Assembly: GCF_022846615.1 (NCBI RefSeq)
Contig: NZ_AP025637.1
Span: 2,257,001 to 2,321,000, forward strand
Source: Roseomonas fluvialis
Lineage (GTDB): Bacteria > Pseudomonadota > Alphaproteobacteria > Acetobacterales > Acetobacteraceae
Reading direction: 5' to 3'
Length of the DNA stretch: 64,000 bases
The position numbers and the translations under genes are program-made. Position 1 is the stretch's first letter; each line of letters opens with the position of its first letter. The notes under the pieces are model-generated. The model was not told the DNA's origin. It made no database searches and saw only the letters and a list, made by a program, of their open reading frames with translations. Shown here one piece after another: positions 58,274-64,000 of the stretch.

Positions 58274-59524
58274 ATGACCGGAGCCGACCCGTCCCCGCCC
58301 TTGTCGCGCCGCGTGCTGGGCGGCGCGGCCTTCATGATCGGCGCGACGGCCGCCGCCACCCCGCGGGCTGCCGCGCAGCAGGCCGGCGCCGCCGCATCCG
58401 TTGCGGGCGGCATCACCTACCGCCTCGTCGGGCGCTGGGATGTCGGCCGGCTCAACCGGATCCTGTCGGTCGATACGCCATCTTTCTTCGGCGTGCCGGT
58501 CGCCTATTCCCCCGCGCGCAACGCCGTGCGGCTGTACCGGGTCAGCTACCCCTCGGTCGTCCCGGAGCGCGGCAACCGGCCCGTCACGCTGAGCGGCCTG
58601 CTTGCCGTGCCGGAGGTCAGCGCGACGACCCTGCCGCTGGTGTCGTACCAGCACGGCACGGTGTACGGGCGGCAACAGGTGCCCTCGTTTCCCGACCAGT
58701 CGCCGGAGACGCAACTGATGCTCGCGCAGTTCGCCGGGCAGGGCTACGCGCTGGCGGGTGCGGACTATATCGGCATGGGCGAATCCGCCGAACCGCAGGG
58801 CTACATGGTGAAGGGCAGCCACCAGCAGGCCTGCGCGGACCTGATCCCGGCCGCGCGGGCGGTGCTGCAGGCACTGGGCCTTGCGGCGCCCAGCCTGTGC
58901 CTCGCCGGCTGGTCGCAGGGCGGCTACGTGACGATGGCGCTGCTCGAACGGCTCGAGGCGATCGGCCTGCCGGTGCGCGCCGCGGTCACCGCCAGCGCGC
59001 CGGTCGATCCCTGGGCGACGCTGGGTGGCTTCCTGGCCTTCCCGCGACCCAATGACGCATCCTGGATAACGACGCTGTTCATCCTGGTCGCGTTCTCCTT
59101 CGAGACCTACTACGCGGTGCCTGGCCTCGCCCGGTCCGTGCTGAAGCCCGAACACTACGACGTCGCGCAGCGCGCCTGGCAGGGGGCGGCGGTCGATCCG
59201 GCGCAGATCCCGACCGCGCTGCACGACCTGGTGAACGATGCGTATTTCGACCCGGCCTTCTTCGCGGCCTCCGTGCTGGGGCGGCTGCTGGCGGCGAACC
59301 AGGCCTATCGCTGGGTGATCCGCACGCCGGTCCGCAACTATTTCGGCGAGAACGACGAGGCGATCCGCGTGGGGATAGGCCGGCTGGCGATGGAGTTCCA
59401 GCGCGCCTTCGGCAACGACAAGGTCGAGGCGATCTCCGCCGGTGCCGACGCCACCCATCGCGGGACCTATGCGCGGTCCGTGCCGGCGTGGAAGACGTGG
59501 TTCGACGGCTTGATGGCGGGTTGA
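58274..59524 (+). CDS. Secreted lipase-like alpha/beta hydrolase with Tat signal
   Basis: This 416-residue exported hydrolase has a twin-arginine signal (SRRVLGGAAFMIGATAAATP) probably cleaved after RAAA. The mature part resembles secretory lipase-type serine hydrolases: SYQHGTVYGRQQVPSFP, GADYIGMGES and the nucleophile elbow GWSQGGYVTMALLE, with GENDEAIRVG and ADATHRGTY probably carrying the aspartate and histidine. The start at 58274 begins the signal; an in-frame codon at 58193 would add 27 residues without benefit. It is divergent from the Bug receptor over 158 bases. Confidence 0.8.
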   Translation: MTGADPSPPLSRRVLGGAAFMIGATAAATPRAAAQQAGAAASVAGGITYRLVGRWDVGRLNRILSVDTPSFFGVPVAYSPARNAVRLYRVSYPSVVPERGNRPVTLSGLLAVPEVSATTLPLVSYQHGTVYGRQQVPSFPDQSPETQLMLAQFAGQGYALAGADYIGMGESAEPQGYMVKGSHQQACADLIPAARAVLQALGLAAPSLCLAGWSQGGYVTMALLERLEAIGLPVRAAVTASAPVDPWATLGGFLAFPRPNDASWITTLFILVAFSFETYYAVPGLARSVLKPEHYDVAQRAWQGAAVDPAQIPTALHDLVNDAYFDPAFFAASVLGRLLAANQAYRWVIRTPVRNYFGENDEAIRVGIGRLAMEFQRAFGNDKVEAISAGADATHRGTYARSVPAWKTWFDGLMAG

Positions 59525-59569
59525 GGTCTGCGGTATCGGGATACCGTCACCGGGAATGCGCCGGATCGC

Positions 59570-59598
59570 TTGACTTTCCCGCGCCCAGTGCCGATAAG
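59570..59598 (+). promoter_or_regulatory. Likely promoter of rplM-rpsI
   Basis: TTGACT (59570-59575) and GATAAG (59593-59598) are separated by exactly 17 bases and end 34 bases before the rplM ATG. The hexamers match the consensus at five and four positions. A hairpin CGGTAT/ATACCG (59531-59546) lies just upstream but lacks a T-run. Confidence 0.6.
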
Positions 59599-59632
59599 CC
59601 GGTCACCAAACACGCCTGAACCTGGAAAACCG

Positions 59633-60118
59633 ATGCTCACGAGACAGACAACCTCGCTGAAGCCGGCGGAGGTGAAGAAGGCCTGGGTGCTGATCGATGC
59701 GGATGGGCTCGTGCTCGGCCGCCTCGCCACCCTCGTCGCCAATCGCCTCCGCGGCAAGCACAAGCCGCAATTCACCCCGCATGTCGATTGCGGCGACCAT
59801 GTCGTCATCGTCAACGCCCGCAAGGTGCGCGTGACCGGGGCGAAGGCCGAGCAGAAGGTGTTCTACTGGCACACCGGCTACGCCGGCGGCATCAAGCAGC
59901 GCACAGTGCGCGAGCGCCTCGAGAGCAAGTACCCCGAGCGGGTCATCGAGAAAGCGGTCGAGCGCATGATCACGCGCGGCCCGCTGGGCCGGGCGCAGAT
60001 GCGCAACCTGCATGTGTATGCAGGTGCCGAGCACCCCCATGCCGGCCAGCAGCCCGAGGCGATCGACGTCGCGGCGCTGAACCGCAAGAACTCCGTCCTC
60101 GTGAAGAAGGTGGCCTGA
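59633..60118 (+). CDS. rplM: Ribosomal protein L13
   Basis: This 161-residue protein is a core component of the 50S subunit. Conserved features are [36 protein letters not shown] and [29 protein letters not shown], with GMLPK replaced here by ITRGPLG. The ATG at 59633 gives a standard N-terminus; an earlier in-frame codon at 59570 lies in the promoter. It is followed by rpsI after four bases, the universal order in bacteria. Confidence 0.97.
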   Translation: MLTRQTTSLKPAEVKKAWVLIDADGLVLGRLATLVANRLRGKHKPQFTPHVDCGDHVVIVNARKVRVTGAKAEQKVFYWHTGYAGGIKQRTVRERLESKYPERVIEKAVERMITRGPLGRAQMRNLHVYAGAEHPHAGQQPEAIDVAALNRKNSVLVKKVA

Positions 60119-60122
60119 GGTC

Positions 60123-60608
60123 ATGAGCGAGACCCGTACCCTCGCGGACCTCAAGGAGCTCGTCGCCGGCACGCCGGCGGCGCCCGAGGCCGCGATCAAG
60201 CGCGAACCGAAGCGCGATGCCTTCGGCCGCGCCTATGCCACCGGCCGCCGCAAGGACGCCGTGGCCCGCGTTTGGGTGAAGCCCGGCAAGGGGCAGATCC
60301 TGATCAATGACAAGCCGGCGGCGCGCTATTTCGCCCGTCCCGTGCTGCGCATGCTGATCACCCAGCCCTTCCTGGTGGCCGACCGCTACCAGCAGTTCGA
60401 CGTGATCTGCACCGTGGTCGGCGGCGGTCTGTCGGGCCAGGCCGGCGCGGTGCGCCACGGCATCTCCCGCGCGCTCACCAACTACGAGCCGGAACTGCGC
60501 GCCATTCTGAAGAAGGCCGGCTTCTTGACGCGCGACCCCCGCGTGGTCGAGCGCAAGAAGTACGGCAAGGCGAAGGCGCGACGCTCCTTCCAGTTCTCCA
60601 AGCGCTGA
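60123..60608 (+). CDS. rpsI: Ribosomal protein S9
   Basis: This 161-residue protein is the 30S component whose C-terminal tail reaches the P-site t[42 protein letters not shown] and the basic end [17 protein letters not shown] are typical. A 35-residue N-terminal extension is normal for Alphaproteobacteria. It starts four bases after rplM, and a good intrinsic terminator follows about 50 bases after its stop. Confidence 0.97.
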   Translation: MSETRTLADLKELVAGTPAAPEAAIKREPKRDAFGRAYATGRRKDAVARVWVKPGKGQILINDKPAARYFARPVLRMLITQPFLVADRYQQFDVICTVVGGGLSGQAGAVRHGISRALTNYEPELRAILKKAGFLTRDPRVVERKKYGKAKARRSFQFSKR

Positions 60609-60657
60609 CGCCCGGCGGACCGGGCGCCACGCCCGGCCGCATGGCTGGTTCCATCAG

Positions 60658-60693
60658 GGGGCGGGTCCGCAGGGGCCCGCCCCTCTTGCTTTT
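60658..60693 (+). terminator. Intrinsic terminator after rpsI
   Basis: GGGGCGGG (60658-60665) pairs with CCCGCCCC (60676-60683) around a ten-base loop, followed by TCTTGCTTTT. The T-rich tail is imperfect, but the stem is strong. It ends about 50 bases before argC. Confidence 0.75.
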
Positions 60694-60741
60694 CTAGGGT
60701 CGTTTCGCGGCAAATGCCGCATCGCAACGGAGGTCCATCCC

Positions 60742-61707
60742 ATGCCCAAGACCCCCACGGTGTTCATCGACGGCGAGGCCGGCACCACCGGCCTGCAGAT
60801 CCGTGAGCGGCTGGCGGCGAACCCGCATGTTGCCCTGCGATCGATCGCCGCCGACCGCCGCAAGGACCCCGGCGCGCGCCGCGAGATGATGGCCGAGGTG
60901 GACCTGGTCATTCTCTGCCTGCCCGATGACGCGGCGAAGGAGAGCGCTTCCATGGCGGCCTCGCTGGGTGCCGCAGCACCGAAGCTGCTCGATGCCTCAA
61001 CCGCCTACCGGGTCGATCCGGACTGGGTCTATGGCCTGGCGGAACTCACGCCCGACCAGCCGGCCGCGATCGCGGCCGCGATGCGCGTCTCGAACCCCGG
61101 CTGCTACCCCACCGGCGCGATCCTGATGCTGCGCCCGCTGGTCGAGGCCGGGATCATGGCGGCCGACCATCCGGTCACGGTGAACGCGGTCTCTGGCTAC
61201 ACCGGTGGCGGCAAGGCGATGGTCGCGGCGTACGAATCGCGTACAGCGCCGGATTTCGAGATGTACGGCCTGGCGTTGAAGCACAAGCACGTGCCGGAAC
61301 TGCAGAAATACGCCCTGCTGGCGCGCCGCCCGATCTTCGTGCCGGCCGTGGCGGACTACGCGCAGGGCATGATCGATGCCATCCCGCTGCATCTAGACAC
61401 GCTCGCGAAGCGCGTGACGCCTCCGGAGATCGAGGCGCTGCTCGCCGCGCGCTACGCCGACAGCCAGTATGTCCGCGTCGTGCCGGCCGAAGCCTCGGGC
61501 AAGATCGAACCCCAGGCGCTGAACGGCACCAACGGGCTCGAGATCCGCGTGCATGGCGACGCCACGCTGGGCCAGGCGGTGCTGGTCGCGCGCTACGACA
61601 ATCTCGGCAAGGGGGCGTCGGGTGCGGCGGTACAGAACCTCGGGCTGATGCTAGGCATCCCGGTACAGGCCGACCTGCCCGCGGCACGTCCCGCCGCCGC
61701 GGAATAG
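60742..61707 (+). CDS. argC: N-acetyl-gamma-glutamyl-phosphate reductase
   Basis: This 321-residue enzyme reduces N-acetylglutamyl phosphate to the semialdehyde in arginine synthesis. It is the shorter type 2 form: the N-terminal [18 protein letters not shown] holds the cofactor turn, the catalytic cysteine is in [16 protein letters not shown], and [11 protein letters not shown] and [11 protein letters not shown] are family segments. The ATG at 60742 follows GGAGGTCCATCCC. Both rplM-rpsI and argC being adjacent is common in Alphaproteobacteria. Confidence 0.95.
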   Translation: MPKTPTVFIDGEAGTTGLQIRERLAANPHVALRSIAADRRKDPGARREMMAEVDLVILCLPDDAAKESASMAASLGAAAPKLLDASTAYRVDPDWVYGLAELTPDQPAAIAAAMRVSNPGCYPTGAILMLRPLVEAGIMAADHPVTVNAVSGYTGGGKAMVAAYESRTAPDFEMYGLALKHKHVPELQKYALLARRPIFVPAVADYAQGMIDAIPLHLDTLAKRVTPPEIEALLAARYADSQYVRVVPAEASGKIEPQALNGTNGLEIRVHGDATLGQAVLVARYDNLGKGASGAAVQNLGLMLGIPVQADLPAARPAAAE

Positions 61708-61874
61708 GCGCAACGGTTCCGGCGGCCCGGGGCGCTGCCTCGGGCCGGGAGCGGAAGGCGCGATCGGGCCGGGCACACAAACGCGCGTGTCGGGCCCGGG
61801 GCAGAATGCGGCGCGCGGCTTCCACCGCCGCGCCAGCCGGCGCATCCTGCGCCGGCTTTCCGGGAGGACCCGCC

Positions 61875-62426
61875 ATGGACACGAACCAGACCCTGACCCT
61901 GCCGCCGCTCTATACTTTTGAAGGGCACGTGCCGGTCATCCACCCGAGTGCCTTCGTCGCGCCCACCGCCGCGGTGATCGGCCAGGTGACGGTGGGGGAG
62001 GGGTCGAACATCTGGTACCACTGCGTCCTGCGCGGCGACACCAACACCATCACCATCGGCGCACGCACCAACATCCAGGACGGCACCATCGTCCATGTGA
62101 ATGCTGGGCGTCAGTGCACCACCATCGGCGACGACGTGACGGTCGGTCACGCCGCCATCATCCACGCCTGCACGCTGAAGGACCGCGCCTTCGTGGGCAT
62201 GGGCGCCACCGTGCTGGATGATGCCGTCATCGAGGAAGGCGGCGTGCTGGCCGCGGGCTCCGTCCTGCCCCCGGGCAAGGTCATCAAGGCGATGGAGCTC
62301 TGGATGGGCAACCCCGCCAAGATGGTCCAGGTGCTGACGGTGGAACGTCGGGCCGGCTTCGACCGGACGGCGCCGCATTATGTCGAACTGGCCGGGCGGC
62401 ACCGGCGCTCCCTCGCGGGGGGCTGA
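61875..62426 (+). CDS. Gamma-carbonic anhydrase-like left-handed beta-helix protein
   Basis: This 183-residue protein is built of hexapeptide repeats that form a left-handed beta-helix trimer. Zinc-ligand histidines of the gamma-carbonic anhydrase/YrdA type lie in NIQDGTIVHVN, VGHAAIIHACTL, and the same segments carry the NxxxGxxxH spacing. It may hydrate CO2 or act as a metal-binding scaffold; many homologues are inactive. ATG at 61875 begins MDTNQTLTLPPLYTFEGH. It is preceded by a 167-base gap with only GC-rich inverted repeats. Confidence 0.88.
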   Translation: MDTNQTLTLPPLYTFEGHVPVIHPSAFVAPTAAVIGQVTVGEGSNIWYHCVLRGDTNTITIGARTNIQDGTIVHVNAGRQCTTIGDDVTVGHAAIIHACTLKDRAFVGMGATVLDDAVIEEGGVLAAGSVLPPGKVIKAMELWMGNPAKMVQVLTVERRAGFDRTAPHYVELAGRHRRSLAGG

Positions 62427-62482
62427 CGCGCCTGGCGATCCCTGCCAGAACCGGGGCCGTCCCCGGAGGTCCAAGGACGCCC

Positions 62483-63994
62483 ATGACCGAGACCATCTCC
62501 CTCCTGATCACCGACGGTGCCGCCGAGGCCCCCGCGTTGCGCGGCACCAACGAACGCCCGCCGCTGAGCTTCGGCGCGCTGCGCGCTTTGTGCGCCCGCA
62601 CGGTGAAGGCGCTGAACGCCATCGGCATCGGTCGCGGCGACCGCGTGGCGATCGTGCTGCCGAACGGGCCGGAGATGGCCGCCGCCTTCCTCGCGATCGG
62701 CGCCGGTGCGACCACAGCGCCGCTGAACCCGTCCTACCGGGCTGAGGAATTCACCTTCTACCTGACCGACCTCAACGCGAAGGCCCTGGTCGTGCTGCAG
62801 GGCGTTGCGTCGGATGCGCGGGAGGTGGCCGCGCGGCTGTCCATCCCGGTGCTCGACCTGGTGCCGGGCGAGGCCGCGGGCGACTTCACACTGGAAGGCG
62901 GCAGCCCAGCCAATCCCGAGAAGCCCGGCCTGGCCTGGCCGGAGGATGTGGCGCTGGTGCTGCATACTTCGGGCACCACGGCGCGGCCCAAGATCGTCCC
63001 GTTGACCCAGGCGAATGTCTGCGCCTCGGCGCGCAACATCGCGCGCACGCTGGCGCTGACGCCGGACGATGCCTGCCTCAACATCATGCCGCTGTTCCAT
63101 ATCCATGGGCTGATGGCGGCCGTGCTGGCATCGGTCGGTGCGGGTGGCGCGGTGGTCTGCACGCCGGGCTTCGATGCGCTGCGCTTCTTCCGCTGGCTGG
63201 ATGAGGAACGCCCGTCCTGGGTGACCGCCGTGCCGACGATGCACCAGGCGATCCTGTCGCGTGCGGAGCGCAATGCCGACGTCATCCGCCGCGCGCCGCT
63301 GCGCCTGCTGCGGTCGTCCTCGGCCTCGCTGCCGGGGCCGGTGATGCAGCAGCTCGAACAGGTCTTCGGATGCCCGCTGGTCGAGAGCTACGGCATGACG
63401 GAAGCCTCGCACCAGATGTGTTCGAACCCGCTGGCCGGTCCGCGCAAGCCCGGTTCTGTGGGCCAGCCCGCGGGGCCCGAGGTGGCGATCATGGCCGATG
63501 ACGGCACGCTGCTGCCCCAGGGCGAGATCGGCGAGGTGGTGATCCGCGGCCCCAACGTGACCGCCGGCTACGAGGCGAACCCCGAGGCCAACGCCAAGGC
63601 CTACACAAATGGCTGGTTCCGCACTGGCGACCAGGGCGCGTTCGATGAGGACGGCTTCCTGACGCTGACCGGCCGCCTCAAGGAGCTCATCAACCGCGGC
63701 GGCGAGAAGGTCAGCCCGCTGGAGGTCGATGGCGTGCTGTCGGGCCACCCGGCGGTGGCGCAGGCACTCACCTTCGCCATTCCGCACGCCAAGCTCGGCG
63801 AGGAAGTGGGCGCGGCTGTTGTGCTGCGCGAGGGTATGGAGTGCACCGAGCGCGAGTTGCGCGACTTTTGTGCCCAGCACCTGACCGACTTCAAGGTGCC
63901 GCGGAAGGTGGTGTTCCTGCCCGAGATCCCGAAGGGCGCGACGGGCAAGCTGATGCGCATCGGGCTCGCCGAGAAGCTGGGGCTGACCGCATGA
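62483..63994 (+). CDS. AMP-dependent acyl-CoA synthetase (oxalyl-CoA synthetase-like)
   Basis: This 503-residue adenylating enzyme activates a carboxylic acid to its CoA thioester. The P-loop-like motif A3 is LHTSGTTARPKIVPLTQ, A5 is ESYGMTEASHQM, A7 is WFRTGDQGAFDEDG, A8 is GRLKELINRGGEKVSPLEVD, and the catalytic lysine of A10 is in PKGATGKLMR. Overall pattern and length resemble the oxalate-CoA ligase group, but the acid is not certain. The stop overlaps an ATG at 63991. Confidence 0.88.
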   Translation: MTETISLLITDGAAEAPALRGTNERPPLSFGALRALCARTVKALNAIGIGRGDRVAIVLPNGPEMAAAFLAIGAGATTAPLNPSYRAEEFTFYLTDLNAKALVVLQGVASDAREVAARLSIPVLDLVPGEAAGDFTLEGGSPANPEKPGLAWPEDVALVLHTSGTTARPKIVPLTQANVCASARNIARTLALTPDDACLNIMPLFHIHGLMAAVLASVGAGGAVVCTPGFDALRFFRWLDEERPSWVTAVPTMHQAILSRAERNADVIRRAPLRLLRSSSASLPGPVMQQLEQVFGCPLVESYGMTEASHQMCSNPLAGPRKPGSVGQPAGPEVAIMADDGTLLPQGEIGEVVIRGPNVTAGYEANPEANAKAYTNGWFRTGDQGAFDEDGFLTLTGRLKELINRGGEKVSPLEVDGVLSGHPAVAQALTFAIPHAKLGEEVGAAVVLREGMECTERELRDFCAQHLTDFKVPRKVVFLPEIPKGATGKLMRIGLAEKLGLTA

Positions 63995-64000
63995 AGATCT
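63991..64000 (+). CDS. Start of an unidentified gene (first three codons only)
   Basis: An ATG overlaps the acyl-CoA synthetase stop as ATGA and continues AAG ATC to the end of the window. Such overlaps are used for translational coupling many times in this region, so a co-transcribed gene probably begins here. Nothing can be said about its product. Confidence 0.4.

Overview
The window is GC-rich throughout, tightly packed, and comes from an aerobic anoxygenic phototrophic alphaproteobacterium. The gene order, the tetraheme reaction-centre cytochrome, the presence of both oxygen-dependent and oxygen-independent cyclases, and the flanking catabolic genes (Bug-type and peptide-binding receptors, amidohydrolases) fit an Acetobacteraceae member of the Roseomonas/Roseococcus type. 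That placement is inference, because no rRNA or tRNA gene is present.

Positions 1 to about 43,760 hold most of a photosynthesis gene cluster. The window opens inside bchN. A rightward run then reads bchN-bchB-bchH-bchL-bchM-lhaA-puhA-puhB-puhC-orf-acsF-puhE, followed by hemA, bchI-bchD-bchO, a DUF3422 gene, crtB, bchE and bchJ. A leftward DUF2189 membrane-protein gene interrupts. The second rightward run is the classical superoperon crtE-crtF-bchC-bchX-bchY-bchZ-pufB-pufA-pufL-pufM-pufC, then crtI. After crtI come the leftward pair DUF2306-like/crtD, the divergent rightward pair cytochrome P450/ATP-grasp, and the leftward pair GMC oxidoreductase/crtC. Many genes overlap by ATGA, GTGA or TGATG, which suggests translational coupling. 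Canonical TGT-N12-ACA sites for the PpsR/CrtJ repressor lie before bchE, crtE and bchC, the last as a tandem pair 8 bp apart. Together the genes make 5-aminolevulinate, insert Mg into protoporphyrin, carry the pathway most of the way to bacteriochlorophyll a, make a spirilloxanthin-series carotenoid, and build LH1 and the reaction centre. bchG, bchP, ppsR, pufQ and LH2 puc genes were not found; bchF probably lies just upstream.

Positions 43,861 to 58,115 are accessory catabolism and transport: a GalB-like hydratase, an alpha/beta hydrolase and a dihydroxyphthalate-decarboxylase-like protein in one operon, then mostly leftward genes for an N-acyl-D-amino-acid deacylase, quinone oxidoreductase, peptide-binding receptor, cupin, M20 amidohydrolase, NmrA-like protein, extensin-like protein, IlvD/Edd dehydratase, VOC protein and Bug receptor. 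From 58,274 to the end are a secreted lipase-like hydrolase, the housekeeping pair rplM-rpsI with promoter and terminator, argC, a gamma-carbonic-anhydrase-like protein and an acyl-CoA synthetase.

The least explained part is the P450/ATP-grasp and GMC/crtC set at the carotenoid end of the cluster, which looks like an undescribed carotenoid-tailoring or associated small-molecule module.
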